DNA of 43,797 bases, from assembly GCA_017451225.1 (NCBI GenBank), contig JAFSPZ010000013.1, positions 1 through 43,797 of the forward strand, written 5' to 3'. The position numbers and the translations under genes are program-made. This document shows positions 26,330 through 35,537 of this stretch, in pieces. Under the pieces are notes generated by a model. The model saw only the letters and a program-made list of their open reading frames with translations. It made no database searches and was not told the DNA's origin. This stretch comes from Muribaculaceae bacterium. Its GTDB lineage: Bacteria > Bacteroidota > Bacteroidia > Bacteroidales > Muribaculaceae. How positions within the stretch are numbered: the first letter of the stretch is position 1; each line of letters begins with the position of its first letter.

Positions 26330-27532
26330 TTAAGCCGATTTCCTTCTTAAGTTGATGATTGACCGCATAAGCAGGGCTGCAACAAGTGGGATGAATGCAG
26401 TGTTGGGTGCCTGAAGGCCACCTAGCCATACCACCACCATTGTGGCGATGAGAGCTATGTTCACCATGTGACACCATTTAAGTGTTTTCTTACTTTTCTT
26501 GAACCACGGCAAGATTGACAGCAACAGCATCAGTGGATTGAGCCACAGTATGTTGTAGTTGGGCATTGTGGCTTCATGGGTTGATATGAACTCGAGGAAA
26601 AAGATGAGACATCCCGATAGCCCAGCTATAGTGAATAGTATCGTGTCAAACCATCGCGACGGTTTCCCGCATCGCCAGTCTTTTATAGAAATCAAAGCTA
26701 CTATTGCTAATATTAGCAGGGCCATAGCCATTGGAGTTAAATACCATGGGGTGGGAGGTGCTACAATGCCGTTGTCACTGCCGGGAGCTATAACCTGAGT
26801 TTTAGCGACTAAAGGCATCTGGGTGCCATTTTGAGTGACAGTTACACTGTTTATGGCATGCATAAGGAATAGGGGTACAAAGGTTTGAGTGCGTCCGTCA
26901 ATCACTGTGTCGCAAGCAGCTCCGAGCGCAAGGTCGATTCCGAATTGCTCCCATGGGTAATTGCGGGTGTAGTGCGACATCACCTGTCTTAGAGTTCTTC
27001 CCACAATATAGTTGCACTTAGTGAAGTCAATCTCATGGCCAATGGCTGTTTCTATCACATCACGAGGACGGGTTGAGCAGTTGTCGCTGAAATGGCGGTA
27101 GCGGTACTCCCGGTTCTCGGGTTGTACGTTCCATGACAGCATGTCCCACACTTGTTGTGCTTGTGCGGGGGTGAGGTTTAAGTCTTGCTGCACCATCTTG
27201 CGACCGTCTTTTATTCCTCCGTCATGTTCGGGGGGCATTATAGCGCACAAGTAGTCGGTTTCGCCCATAATGTAGCGAGTTACAAAGCCTGGTGAATTGA
27301 AATCAAAAACACCATAGTTAATGTAATATTTGCCCGTTGAGTCGCTAATCAGTATTTCACTGTGCCCAAATACCTCAAACACTTCGTTGCCGGGATAATA
27401 GGTGATAAGACTCACCTTGATGGGGTGGGATGTGGCATTTGTAGAGTCGGTTTTCACATCTTGAGCTGTTGCTGTTGCAAATGTTGCTGCAAGCAATATT
27501 ATTGTAAATATAAATAATTGGTGTATTCTCAT
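26330..27532 (-). CDS. DUF4105 domain exported membrane protein
   Basis: A 400-residue protein with a signal peptide (ends near TAQD, residue 24), a DUF4105 domain (about 35-225) and then several hydrophobic helices from about 265 to 390. The domain shows 'PGNEVFEVFGHSEI', 'YGVFDFNSPGF' and 'HFSDNCSTRPRDVIE', with conserved H and C residues reminiscent of papain-like NlpC-type folds. The function of DUF4105 is unknown, and an envelope-bound enzyme is possible. It starts 6 bases after the ABC-F stop and is surely co-transcribed with it. Confidence 0.85.
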   Translation of the reverse strand: MRIHQLFIFTIILLAATFATATAQDVKTDSTNATSHPIKVSLITYYPGNEVFEVFGHSEILISDSTGKYYINYGVFDFNSPGFVTRYIMGETDYLCAIMPPEHDGGIKDGRKMVQQDLNLTPAQAQQVWDMLSWNVQPENREYRYRHFSDNCSTRPRDVIETAIGHEIDFTKCNYIVGRTLRQVMSHYTRNYPWEQFGIDLALGAACDTVIDGRTQTFVPLFLMHAINSVTVTQNGTQMPLVAKTQVIAPGSDNGIVAPPTPWYLTPMAMALLILAIVALISIKDWRCGKPSRWFDTILFTIAGLSGCLIFFLEFISTHEATMPNYNILWLNPLMLLLSILPWFKKSKKTLKWCHMVNIALIATMVVVWLGGLQAPNTAFIPLVAALLMRSIINLRRKSA

Positions 27533-27538
27533 ATTTCT

Positions 27539-29407
27539 TTATTCTTTCTCGCTGAGCTCAAGCCAGCGCATTTCTTTCTCCTCTAGTAGCTCATTGAGCT
27601 GGTTGTAACGGGCACTCTTGACGTCCATATCAGTTATAACCTCGCCGCTGGCAAATAAGATGTCGAGTTGTTGTTTTTCAGAGTTTAATTCCTCGATTTC
27701 TACTGTCAGCTGCTCCAGTTCTCTCTTCTCCTTGAATGTGAGCTTGCGGCTGTTGTCGCGCACGTTGTACTGAACCTTCTCTTTAGGTTTGGCCTGTGCT
27801 TTGGCTTGTTCGGCCTCGAGATGGTCGTGGTAATCTTTCCATGCACGATATTCACTGTAATTTCCAGGGAAATCCTTCACTACACCGTTCCCAAGGAATA
27901 CAAAGGTGTGGTCTACAGTGCGGTCCATGAAAAAGCGGTCGTGACTCACGATGATTACGCACCCATTGAACTTGGAGAGGTAGTCTTCCAGAATCTCGAG
28001 TGTGGAAATGTCAAGATCGTTGGTGGGCTCGTCGAGGATGAGGAAATTGGGCTTGCCCATTAGCACCATTGCCAGATAAAGGCGGCGTTTCTCGCCACCG
28101 CTCAGTGTGTGAATGAATTTCTGTTGTTCATTGTTGTTGAAAAGGAACAGATTGAGGAACTGAGCCGCTGTGTAATGAGTTTTTTCGTCGAAGGCCACAT
28201 ATTCGGCAATGTCTCGCACGGCGTCAATCACTTTCTTTTCCTCATCGAGTTTCATGCCTTCTTGGCTGTAGTAGCCAAAGCGCAATGTCTTGCCTAGCTC
28301 GAAATGACCGCTGTCGCACGGCACCTCGCCAAGTAGTAGTTTTATGAATGTGGATTTACCCACTCCGTTGTCTCCCACAATGCCAAGCTTTTCATAGCGG
28401 GCGAAAGTGTACTCAAAGTCTTGAAGTATAACCTTGTCACCAAAGGATTTGCACACGTTGTGGGCGGTGAAGATTTTCTTGCCTATGTAGGACGATTTCA
28501 CGTTCAATCGCACATCGCCGCGGTCTCTGATGCCTCGGGCACGTTCCTTGAGGTCGTAAAATGCGTCAATGCGATATTGGGCCTTGTGCTGGCGGGCCTG
28601 TGGTTGACGTCGCATCCACTCAAGCTCGGTGCGCAGCAGGTTGCGGGCTTTCTCAACTTGGGCGTTTTGTGCCTCGATGCGCTCGGCGCGTTTCTCGAGA
28701 TAGTAGTTGTAGTTGCCGTCGTAGGTGAATATTTCCTGTTGGTCCATCTCAATGATGCGAGTGCATATGTTGTCGAGGAAGTAGCGGTCGTGAGTCACCA
28801 TGAGCAGCGTCATATTGCTGCGCTTGAGATAATTCTCGAGCCACTCTATCATGTCGATGTCGAGGTGGTTGGTGGGCTCATCAAGTATGAGGAATTGCGG
28901 TTCGTCGATAAGGATTTTGGCAAGTGCTACGCGCTTAATCTGTCCGCCGCTGAGTTCGCTCACAGGTTGGTGAAAGTCATCGATTTTAAGTTTTGAGAGA
29001 ATCTGCTTGAAGCGTTCCTCATAGTCCCAAGCATGGTTGTTGTCCATGGCCTGAATAGCCACTGTCATAGCTTCTGGGTCGCCAGTTGATATGGCGTTCT
29101 CATAGCGTAGGACTGCTGTCGCTGCAGGATCATTGCCCTCTAGACAGGCGTCAATAACCGTTTTTGCTCCTTGAAAAGCTGGAGTTTGTGGCAGATAACC
29201 AATTCGCAAGTTGTTGCGATAAATGATGGTGCCGTCGTCGGGGTTGTCGATGCCGGCCAGTAGGTTCAGCAATGTGCTCTTTCCGGTGCCGTTTTTTGCA
29301 ATTAGGCCCACCTTGTCTCCTTCGTCAAGCCCAAAAGAGATGTCACCAAAGAGCAAGTCATATCCAAACGACTTGGTCAAATTCTCAACTTGCAGTATTA
29401 CTCCCAT
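27539..29407 (-). CDS. ABC-F family ATPase (Uup-like)
   Basis: A 622-residue soluble twin-ATPase without membrane segments. ABC-F proteins bind the ribosomal E site and help translation or give antibiotic protection. The first ATPase has GKNGTGKSTLL near 40 and LSGGQIKRVALAK, ILDEPTNHLD; the second has GDNGVGKSTF, LSGGEKRRLYLA and LDEPTNDLD. Between them is the charged inter-domain linker (EKRAERIEAQNAQVEKAR). The C-terminus (about 555-620) is a predicted coiled coil rich in E, L and K, as in Uup. A CAAAnnTA-type -7 box (29429-29436, minus TATTTTTG) precedes it. It is followed at once by the DUF4105 gene. Confidence 0.92.
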   Translation of the reverse strand: MGVILQVENLTKSFGYDLLFGDISFGLDEGDKVGLIAKNGTGKSTLLNLLAGIDNPDDGTIIYRNNLRIGYLPQTPAFQGAKTVIDACLEGNDPAATAVLRYENAISTGDPEAMTVAIQAMDNNHAWDYEERFKQILSKLKIDDFHQPVSELSGGQIKRVALAKILIDEPQFLILDEPTNHLDIDMIEWLENYLKRSNMTLLMVTHDRYFLDNICTRIIEMDQQEIFTYDGNYNYYLEKRAERIEAQNAQVEKARNLLRTELEWMRRQPQARQHKAQYRIDAFYDLKERARGIRDRGDVRLNVKSSYIGKKIFTAHNVCKSFGDKVILQDFEYTFARYEKLGIVGDNGVGKSTFIKLLLGEVPCDSGHFELGKTLRFGYYSQEGMKLDEEKKVIDAVRDIAEYVAFDEKTHYTAAQFLNLFLFNNNEQQKFIHTLSGGEKRRLYLAMVLMGKPNFLILDEPTNDLDISTLEILEDYLSKFNGCVIIVSHDRFFMDRTVDHTFVFLGNGVVKDFPGNYSEYRAWKDYHDHLEAEQAKAQAKPKEKVQYNVRDNSRKLTFKEKRELEQLTVEIEELNSEKQQLDILFASGEVITDMDVKSARYNQLNELLEEKEMRWLELSEKE

Positions 29408-29471
29408 TGCATTTTTGTAAAATCAGTGCAAAAATAGTAAAAAATGATATTATCAGCATTAATGTGGATGG

Positions 29472-29508
29472 AAAAAATACTGCCAGCCTCAATGTTTGGG
29501 GCTGGCAG
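29472..29508 (-). terminator. Terminator of the fumarate reductase operon
   Basis: CTGCCAGCC and GGCTGGCAG (29480-29488 with 29500-29508) form a perfect 9-bp stem, followed on the minus strand by TATTTTTTC. It lies 26 bases after the frdB stop. Confidence 0.88.
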
Positions 29509-29534
29509 TTTTGTTGGTTTGCAAGGTGCAACGG

Positions 29535-30290
29535 TTAGTCGCTGCACTTGGCACTAATGTACTCGCGGTTAAGGCGTGCAATGTTGCTCAGTTTGATGTT
29601 CTTGGGGCACTCGGCAGCGCAGGCACCAGTGTTGGTGCAGTTACCGAATCCCAGCTCGTCCATCTTTTGGAGCATAGCCTTTACGCGCTTCTTAGCTTCG
29701 GCCTTGCCTTGTGGCAGAAGAGCGAATTGGCTCACTTTAGCCGAAACGAAGAGCATTGCCGAACCATTCTTACAAGCAGCTACACATGCACCGCAGCCAA
29801 TGCAGCTTGCGCTGTCCATAGCTTCGTCGGCAGCTACCTTGCTGATGGGGATGGCATTAGCATCCTGAGCGCCGCCAGTGTTGAAACTAACGTAACCGCC
29901 AGCTTGCTGAATCTTGTCGAATGCGTTGCGGTCGACCATCAAGTCCTTGATAACGGGGAACGCAGCCGAGCGCCAAGGCTCAACAGTGATGGTCTCTCCA
30001 TCCTTAAAGCGACGCATGTAGAGCTGGCAAGTGGTAGCTCCAGTAGCGGGGCCGTGAGGATGTCCGTTGATATATAGCGAGCACATACCGCAAATTCCCT
30101 CGCGGCAGTCGTGGTCGAAAGCTATAGGCTCTTCGCCACGCTCAACAAGTTGCTCGTTGAGGATGTCGAGAGTCTCAAGGAACGAGGTGTCGGTAGGGAT
30201 GTCTTGCAACTCATAAGTCACAAATTCACCTTTAGCCTGAGGGTTTGCTTGCCTCCAAACTTTCAATTTTACGCTTATGCTATTTTCCAT
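29535..30290 (-). CDS. frdB: Fumarate reductase/succinate dehydrogenase iron-sulfur subunit
   Basis: A 251-residue electron-transfer subunit linking the flavin of FrdA to the membrane haem/quinone site. The [2Fe-2S] ligands are in CREGICGMC (C62, C67, C70) with C88. The ferredoxin-like part has [12 protein letters not shown] (near 160) and [13 protein letters not shown] (near 217) for the [4Fe-4S] and [3Fe-4S] clusters. It begins 6 bases after frdA. In Bacteroidales this complex mainly runs as quinol:fumarate reductase in anaerobic succinate production. Confidence 0.95.
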   Translation of the reverse strand: MENSISVKLKVWRQANPQAKGEFVTYELQDIPTDTSFLETLDILNEQLVERGEEPIAFDHDCREGICGMCSLYINGHPHGPATGATTCQLYMRRFKDGETITVEPWRSAAFPVIKDLMVDRNAFDKIQQAGGYVSFNTGGAQDANAIPISKVAADEAMDSASCIGCGACVAACKNGSAMLFVSAKVSQFALLPQGKAEAKKRVKAMLQKMDELGFGNCTNTGACAAECPKNIKLSNIARLNREYISAKCSD

Positions 30291-30296
30291 AATTCT

Positions 30297-32306
30297 TTAG
30301 TTTTTGTAGTTGCGTGTTTGTACCTTAATTGCCTCGTAGTGTAGTGGCTCTTTGATGAGCGATGGAGCTGTCTCGTCGTCGCCGTTGTATTTCCAGCAAG
30401 CAACATAGAAGAAGTTCTCGTCGTCGCGCTTGGCTTCGCCTTCTTCGGTTTGATGCTCTTCACGGAAGTGACCACCGCAAGATTCCTCACGGTTGAGTGC
30501 ATCGTAAGCGATGAGTTCACCCATAGTGATGAAGTCGCGCAAGCGGAATGCCTTGTCAAGCTCGATGTTCATGCCTTCCTGATCGCCGGGAATAAAGAGG
30601 TTGGTCTCAAACTCCTTGCGCAGGTCTTTAATCTTCTGGAGGGCAATCTCAAGGCTTTCTTTGGTACGGCCCATGCCTACGTAGTCCCACATGATGTTAC
30701 CCAACTCCTTATGGATGGAATCTACCGAGCGGCTGCCCTTGATGTTCATCATGGCATCAAGATCGGCCTGTACGCGCTCCTCGGTCTCCTCAAACTCTGG
30801 GAGGTCGGTGCTGAAGCGTGGCACAGTGATTTGGTCGCTCAAGTAGTTCTGGATAGTGTAGGGAAGTACGAAGTAACCGTCAGCAAGACCCTGCATCAAA
30901 GCCGAAGCACCCAGACGGTTAGCGCCGTGGTCGCTAAAGTTACACTCGCCAATGGCAAAGAGACCCTTGATTGAGGTCTGCAGCTCATAGTCAACCCAGA
31001 TGCCGCCCATTGTGTAGTGGATGGCAGGATAAATCATCATTGGGTTGTAGTAGTTCACACCATTGATGGTGTTGGCGAGCTCACCAGGATTAACGTCGGT
31101 GATTTCCTCATACATGTCGAAGAGGTTGCCGTAGCGTTGGCGAACCACGTCAATGCCCAAGCGGTTAATTGCTTCGCTGAAGTCGAGGAATACAGCTTGG
31201 CCAGTGTTGTTAACGCCATAGCCCTTGTCGCAACGCTCTTTGGCGGCGCGGCTGGCCACGTCGCGTGGAACGAGGTTACCGAAAGCTGGATAGCGGCGCT
31301 CGAGGTAGTAGTCACGCTCCTCTTCGGGGATGTCACTACCCTTGATTTGACCTGCCTGAAGTTTCTTAGCGTCCTCAATGTCCTTTGGAACCCAAATGCG
31401 GCCATCGTTACGTAACGATTCACTCATCAGCGTCAGTTTCGACTGCTTGTCGCCGTGGCGTGGAATGCAGGTGGGGTGAATTTGAACGTAGGCTGGATTT
31501 GCAAAGTAGGCACCCTTACGGTAGCAAGCCATTGCAGCGCTCACGTTGCAGGCCATTGCGTTGGTCGATAGGAAATAGGTGTTACCGTAGCCGCCGGTTG
31601 CTATAACTACAGCATGAGCGGCAAAGCGCTCGAGCTTACCTGTTACGAGATTCTTGGCGATAATACCGCGAGCGCGGCCGTCAATGATAACCACGTCGTG
31701 CATCTCGTAGCGGTTGTAGCTCTTGACATTGCCCATCTCAATCTGGCGGTTGAGCGATGAGTAAGCACCGAGCAGCAGCTGCTGGCCAGTCTGGCCCTTG
31801 GCATAGAATGTACGGCTCACCTGGGCACCACCGAACGAGCGGTTGGCGAGCAGGCCACCATATTCGCGTGCGAAAGGTACACCCTGTGCTACGCACTGGT
31901 CGATAATATTGTTTGATACCTCGGCAAGGCGGTAAACGTTGGCTTCGCGAGCACGGTAGTCACCACCCTTGACGGTGTCGTAGAACAAGCGGTAAACCGA
32001 GTCACCGTCGTTCTGATAGTTCTTAGCGGCATTGATACCACCCTGTGCAGCAATTGAGTGTGCGCGACGGGGTGAATCCTGGATGCAGAAGTTCATCACC
32101 TTGAAACCCATCTCACCCAGGGTTGCAGCAGCGCTGGCACCAGCAAGACCGGTACCCACAACGATGATGTCGAGGCGGCGCTTGTTGGCTGGGTTCACAA
32201 GTTTTTGATGAGCCTTATAGTTGGTCCATTTCTCAGCTACAGGTCCCTCAGGAATCTTTGAGTCAATAACTGGCTGAGCAACGTTGTTCTTAATGTTTTC
32301 TTCCAT
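30297..32306 (-). CDS. frdA: Fumarate reductase/succinate dehydrogenase flavoprotein subunit
   Basis: A 669-residue catalytic subunit that interconverts fumarate and succinate. The FAD-binding start is [20 protein letters not shown] (46-65); the histidine that attaches FAD covalently is H83 in HSIAAQGG. The substrate region includes HPTCIPRHG, and the C-terminal part has '[16 protein letters not shown]'. Length and motif order fit the Bacteroides/Wolinella type. It sits between the cytochrome b gene (42 bases upstream) and frdB (6 bases downstream). Confidence 0.95.
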   Translation of the reverse strand: MEENIKNNVAQPVIDSKIPEGPVAEKWTNYKAHQKLVNPANKRRLDIIVVGTGLAGASAAATLGEMGFKVMNFCIQDSPRRAHSIAAQGGINAAKNYQNDGDSVYRLFYDTVKGGDYRAREANVYRLAEVSNNIIDQCVAQGVPFAREYGGLLANRSFGGAQVSRTFYAKGQTGQQLLLGAYSSLNRQIEMGNVKSYNRYEMHDVVIIDGRARGIIAKNLVTGKLERFAAHAVVIATGGYGNTYFLSTNAMACNVSAAMACYRKGAYFANPAYVQIHPTCIPRHGDKQSKLTLMSESLRNDGRIWVPKDIEDAKKLQAGQIKGSDIPEEERDYYLERRYPAFGNLVPRDVASRAAKERCDKGYGVNNTGQAVFLDFSEAINRLGIDVVRQRYGNLFDMYEEITDVNPGELANTINGVNYYNPMMIYPAIHYTMGGIWVDYELQTSIKGLFAIGECNFSDHGANRLGASALMQGLADGYFVLPYTIQNYLSDQITVPRFSTDLPEFEETEERVQADLDAMMNIKGSRSVDSIHKELGNIMWDYVGMGRTKESLEIALQKIKDLRKEFETNLFIPGDQEGMNIELDKAFRLRDFITMGELIAYDALNREESCGGHFREEHQTEEGEAKRDDENFFYVACWKYNGDDETAPSLIKEPLHYEAIKVQTRNYKN

Positions 32307-32348
32307 TTTCTTGTGTAATGTTTTTAATGTTAATCACTCAGCTTAAAA

Positions 32349-33029
32349 TTAGCATGCACCAATGCAGTCGCAGCCGAAGGCAAACTTGCAAGTGAGAGCA
32401 ATAGCACAAACTGCGAAGAGCAGCATCACGATGGTAGCCCACCACCAGCCAATGCATTTCCAGCGCTCAATCCACTTGTCGTTGTTAACGCCAATAGATT
32501 GGAAAGCACTCCAGAAACCGTGAGTGATGTGGAACCAGATAGCGCAGAAGCCAATCAGGTAAACAATGCATACCCAAGGCTGGCTGAAGGCTGCCTCAAG
32601 AGCTTCTTCTCCACCAAGGACTTCTCCTCCAGTAATTTCGGGCAATTGCATCTTGGCCCAGAACTGGAACAGATGCAGTACTAAGAAGCACAGTACGATG
32701 AGGCCGAGCACAAACATGTTCTGAGAAGCCCATTCTACGCTCTTGGGACGCTTGGTGACAGCATAGCGGTCGGCACCACGAGCACTGCGGTTTTGCAGTG
32801 TCAAGATAAATGCATAGATGATGTGAATCACAAAACCTGCGGCGAGCACCGCAGTACCTAGCAGTGCATACCAGTTGGCACCAAGGAACTCGCAAACAGC
32901 CTCATATGCTTCGAGCGAATAGACTGCTACTGCGTTCATCAGCGCGTGGAATGTTAAGAATAGGATAAGGAACAGACCGGTGACACTCATCACCACTTTC
33001 CTTCCTACCGAAGATTTAAATAACCACAT
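32349..33029 (-). CDS. frdC: Fumarate reductase/succinate dehydrogenase cytochrome b subunit
   Basis: A 226-residue membrane subunit with about five hydrophobic helices and the histidines expected for two haem b groups (for example FHALMN near 28, VIHIIYAF, LHLFQFW and HITHGFW). It anchors FrdAB and exchanges electrons with menaquinone. The C-terminus ends in a cysteine-rich tail (CDCIGAC) that I cannot interpret. First gene of the C-A-B operon, with a strong promoter at 33121-33152 and a leader of about 85 bases. Confidence 0.93.
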   Translation of the reverse strand: MWLFKSSVGRKVVMSVTGLFLILFLTFHALMNAVAVYSLEAYEAVCEFLGANWYALLGTAVLAAGFVIHIIYAFILTLQNRSARGADRYAVTKRPKSVEWASQNMFVLGLIVLCFLVLHLFQFWAKMQLPEITGGEVLGGEEALEAAFSQPWVCIVYLIGFCAIWFHITHGFWSAFQSIGVNNDKWIERWKCIGWWWATIVMLLFAVCAIALTCKFAFGCDCIGAC

Positions 33030-33120
33030 AGTTGATTTGAATTAAGTTATTAATTGATTTATTTAATTAGTTATCAATGCAATAGTTGCCACACGCGACG
33101 CGCATGGCCGAATTTCAGTG

Positions 33121-33152
33121 CAAATATACCATTTTTTGCCGTGATGTGCAAC
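33121..33152 (-). promoter_or_regulatory. Promoter of the frdCAB operon
   Basis: Minus-strand GTTG (33149-33152), 20 bases, TATATTTG (33121-33128), with predicted start near 33114. Confidence 0.75.
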
Positions 33153-33179
33153 CTGTGAAACGAAAAACTTTATTTGTAC

Positions 33180-33210
33180 TTGTATTTTGTAAATATTAAT
33201 ATTATTTTTG
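33180..33210 (+). promoter_or_regulatory. Promoter of the Spi-like/lipoprotein pair
   Basis: TTG (33180-33182), 20 bases, TATTTTTG (33203-33210), 38 bases before the ATG. It is back to back with the frd promoter. Confidence 0.7.
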
Positions 33211-33247
33211 CAGTGAAAATTAAGAACAATTATATAATTATATAACT

Positions 33248-33505
33248 ATGAAAAAAGGATTATTATTTCTATTGCTCTTTGCGATGTGCTTGCCGTTGAT
33301 GGCAGAACAACGCACCGCAAGCGAAGCTCAAAATGTAGCAAGTAACTACTTGCGGACCAAGGCATCACACCACCTTTTAGGTGTAAGTTCACAAACTCCC
33401 CAGTTATCATTGTCGATGACTGGCATGAGTGCCGACAAGAAGGTGGACTACTATGTGTTTGTAGTAATAGCCGATGGTAAGAGTTACAAAGTTGTTTTGA
33501 AATAA
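33248..33505 (+). CDS. Small exported protein resembling a Spi/C10 protease propeptide domain
   Basis: An 85-residue protein with a clear signal peptide (MKKGLLFLLLFAMCLPLMA) and a mature part of about 66 residues: RTASEAQNVASNYLRTK, then a beta-rich end with 'YYVFVVIADGKSYKVVLK'. The pattern of an A-rich helix followed by a strand ending in a hydrophobic tail resembles the Spi domain, found as the propeptide of streptopain-like C10 peptidases and as stand-alone inhibitors. No C10 peptidase is in the window, so a free inhibitor or a degenerate remnant are both possible. The lipoprotein gene starts 6 bases after the stop. Confidence 0.6.
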   Translation: MKKGLLFLLLFAMCLPLMAEQRTASEAQNVASNYLRTKASHHLLGVSSQTPQLSLSMTGMSADKKVDYYVFVVIADGKSYKVVLK

Positions 33506-33511
33506 TTTTTT

Positions 33512-34276
33512 ATGATTAACATTAAATGGATATTGCTTGGTGTCATGCCCGTGGCTCTCATGGGGTGTGGCACCAAGTCTTTACTTGTCAATGGTGGTGA
33601 AGCAGTGGTGGTGAGCCAGGTTGAGGCAGGTGGCCACAAAATGATGGTGATGCAGCCGGGCGAGAGAACTCAACTGCGTTTTGTCAGCCACAAGCAGTGT
33701 GATTTCAGCGGTGCGCCAAGCATCGACGACACAACCATAGTGCTCAATGTGGCAGCTGCTTTTACCAAGGATGTCACCTCTATGGACGTGTGCGGCGACC
33801 ATGTGGTGGGGGGAGAATTCATCAAGGGCTATTATGATGAGACTGCTACTGGCCACATGCTCATTATTAATAATAAGGTAAAAATCTTGCCAAATAATCT
33901 CCTTGAGCAGTCCATTCAAGAGGCTGTAGCCGGCAAGGGATATTTGTTTCAGCAATGTCTCATTGTTGAGGACGGTAGGGGAGTGGTGGAGCGCATTCCG
34001 CAGGCCATTCGCGACCGCAAAGCCCACATCATCTATCGCGCTGCCTGTGTGATGAACGACGGCTCCTTTGCCATAGTCCAGGGCGGCGAACCCATGTTTT
34101 GCGGTGAGTTTATCGATGCACTTGTAGCTATGGGCGCGCGGCAAGCCCTCTATCTTGATATGGGCACCTGGGCATGGGGCTGGGTGCGTCCCAAGGGCGA
34201 TTCCACTCAAGAACTCTCGGAGCATTTTTTCAACACTCGCTTCCAGAGCAACTGGTTCATTTTCACCTATCCTTAA
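33512..34276 (+). CDS. Lipoprotein, phosphodiester glycosidase (DUF2233)-like
   Basis: A 254-residue protein with a lipobox (VALMGC, cysteine near 19). The later part fits the DUF2233/NAGPA-type fold: a central 'AFTKDVTSM' and 'VVGGEFIKGYYDE' region, 'CLIVEDGRGVVER', 'AACVMNDGSFAIVQGG' and 'FIDALVAMGARQALYLDMGT'. The last of these resembles the DGGxS active-site strand, but here it reads LDMGTWAW, so the key glycine/serine pattern is altered. It is encoded with the Spi-like gene (6-base gap). Assignment by pattern only; catalytic activity is uncertain. Confidence 0.6.
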   Translation: MINIKWILLGVMPVALMGCGTKSLLVNGGEAVVVSQVEAGGHKMMVMQPGERTQLRFVSHKQCDFSGAPSIDDTTIVLNVAAAFTKDVTSMDVCGDHVVGGEFIKGYYDETATGHMLIINNKVKILPNNLLEQSIQEAVAGKGYLFQQCLIVEDGRGVVERIPQAIRDRKAHIIYRAACVMNDGSFAIVQGGEPMFCGEFIDALVAMGARQALYLDMGTWAWGWVRPKGDSTQELSEHFFNTRFQSNWFIFTYP

Positions 34277-34312
34277 CACAACGGCATTCCGTGAAGGGTT
34301 GCTCTAGAAAGC

Positions 34313-34407
34313 AAAAAAAAAGCCCGGCTCTCACGAGTGGGACTTTAAATTTATGAATAGAATCTGTATAGAAAAGTGCAATATAATATTGCTGTCCTAA
34401 TTATTAT
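34313..34407 (-). ncRNA. Candidate small RNA (about 95 nt) with own promoter and terminator
   Basis: No gene covers this minus-strand stretch, yet it has all parts of a transcription unit. The promoter is at 34414-34443. A palindromic hairpin GCAATATTATATTGC lies at 34378-34392. A 3' stem (AAAG/CTTT, CCC/GGG, CTC/GAG, loop GTGA; about 34319-34345) is followed by nine T residues (34313-34321). There is no open frame of note. It does not match an RNA family that I recognise. Confidence 0.6.
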
Positions 34408-34413
34408 GCGGTG

Positions 34414-34443
34414 CAAAATTACGCATAATATTTCGATTGCAAA
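34414..34443 (-). promoter_or_regulatory. Promoter of the candidate small RNA
   Basis: Minus-strand TTTG (34440-34443), 18 bases, TAATTTTG (34414-34421). Confidence 0.6.
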
Positions 34444-34578
34444 AGGTAAAAAACTCCATTTTTTTGGTTAAAAATTCCAAAAGGGCAATTTAAGGCGTAT
34501 TTTCACATCTAATACATCATTCAAACATATGCTTTGGGCACATTTTCACTACATTTTGTCCTTTTTTGTTCAAATATA

Positions 34579-34609
34579 TTGTATTCTGTTTTTTTTTGGC
34601 TTAATTTTG
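34579..34609 (+). promoter_or_regulatory. Promoter of the DUF3298 gene
   Basis: TTG (34579-34581), 20 bases, TAATTTTG (34602-34609), 38 bases before the ATG. Confidence 0.72.
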
Positions 34610-34646
34610 TAGCATAGCAAGTATAATTATTTAAAGGTATACAATT

Positions 34647-35477
34647 ATGAAAACAAAATTATTTATCGCTTTCTTGCTGCTCGCGCTCACTGCGCAGGCT
34701 GCTCCAAAAATCAAGACTCAGCATTTTGAGTTCAAGGATTCAATCCGCTTTTTTGACAAAGAGGAACCCGATGCTCAGGGTTACAAGTTCACCAAGAGCG
34801 TGAGTGTCGATTGGCCAGTTACAGTCAATGGCAAGAAGTCGAAGGCTTTGAACGACTTCTTGGTTGAAGAAGTGTTCTATGCTAGTCACAATCCCCAGAG
34901 CTTCCCAACTGTTCCTCAGGATTTTAACTCGCTCGTTCCCTGTGTGAAGAGTTATGTGAGCGACATTCTGCGCTCCAATACCATGCTTAATGAGTATGTT
35001 GTCAAGGAGTATGGAACACCTGGATTAACCGACATCGATAGCAATGAGGAATACATGAGCTGTTGGTTCGAAACATTGGATTTTAAAGTAAGCCACACTG
35101 TTGGAAACCTGGTGTTCTTTGTTGAGAATGGAGATTACTACTATGGTGGTGCTCACGATGTTTTTGGTTCTACATTTTACGCCTACGATGCGGCGCTTGA
35201 CAAACCCATTCGCGTGACCGACGTAGTGACCAACCTTACCAAGGTGCTCAAAATGTTGCCTAGCTATGACCATCGTGACAAGGACTCCAAGTGGTGGGAC
35301 GGCATTAATGAGGTTGACATTACCAACTTCTTCATCAAGGGCGACAAGATGATCTTCGTCTTCCAACCTTATCAAGTTGGACCCTTCTGCGACGGCATTG
35401 TCGAGGTTCCCATCCCCCTCAAGACATTGAAGGCCAAAAAGCTCCTCACCCCCTACGGCAAAAAACTCCTCAAGTAA
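34647..35477 (+). CDS. Exported DUF3298 (RsiV-like C-terminal) domain protein
   Basis: A 276-residue protein with a short signal peptide (MKTKLFIAFLLLALTAQA). The C-terminal half carries DUF3298 features: 'YYYGGAHDVFGSTFYAYDAALDKPIRVTDVV', seen around residues 170-200, then 'FFIKGDKMIFVFQPYQVGPFCDG' (split here only for description) and a final IPLKTLK. This domain is found in the anti-sigma factor RsiV, where it binds lysozyme, and in many Bacteroidetes envelope proteins. No transmembrane anchor or sigma factor is adjacent, so a periplasmic binding role is likely but unproven. Confidence 0.8.
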   Translation: MKTKLFIAFLLLALTAQAAPKIKTQHFEFKDSIRFFDKEEPDAQGYKFTKSVSVDWPVTVNGKKSKALNDFLVEEVFYASHNPQSFPTVPQDFNSLVPCVKSYVSDILRSNTMLNEYVVKEYGTPGLTDIDSNEEYMSCWFETLDFKVSHTVGNLVFFVENGDYYYGGAHDVFGSTFYAYDAALDKPIRVTDVVTNLTKVLKMLPSYDHRDKDSKWWDGINEVDITNFFIKGDKMIFVFQPYQVGPFCDGIVEVPIPLKTLKAKKLLTPYGKKLLK

Positions 35478-35482
35478 TTTTG

Positions 35483-35520
35483 CCGGGCTACCGCCCTAAA
35501 TATTAATGCGCTACGCGCTA
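35483..35520. repeat. Hairpin repeat upstream of the GxxExxY gene
   Basis: Two small hairpins, GGGC-TACC-GCCC (35485-35496) and GCGC-TAC-GCGC (35508-35518), separated by TAAATATTAAT. The same spacer and second hairpin recur at 38529-38554. Confidence 0.8.
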
Positions 35521-35537
35521 ACATTATTTGTTAAACT

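Noticed and set aside
33581-34279. 232-codon minus-strand open frame opposite the lipoprotein gene
   Set aside because: It mirrors the coding strand; the plus frame has the lipobox, promoter and operon partner.
35475-35482. TAATTTTG match at the DUF3298 stop codon as a promoter for the GxxExxY gene
   Set aside because: It overlaps the stop codon and hairpin repeat and lacks a -33 box at 18-20 bases; likely chance.
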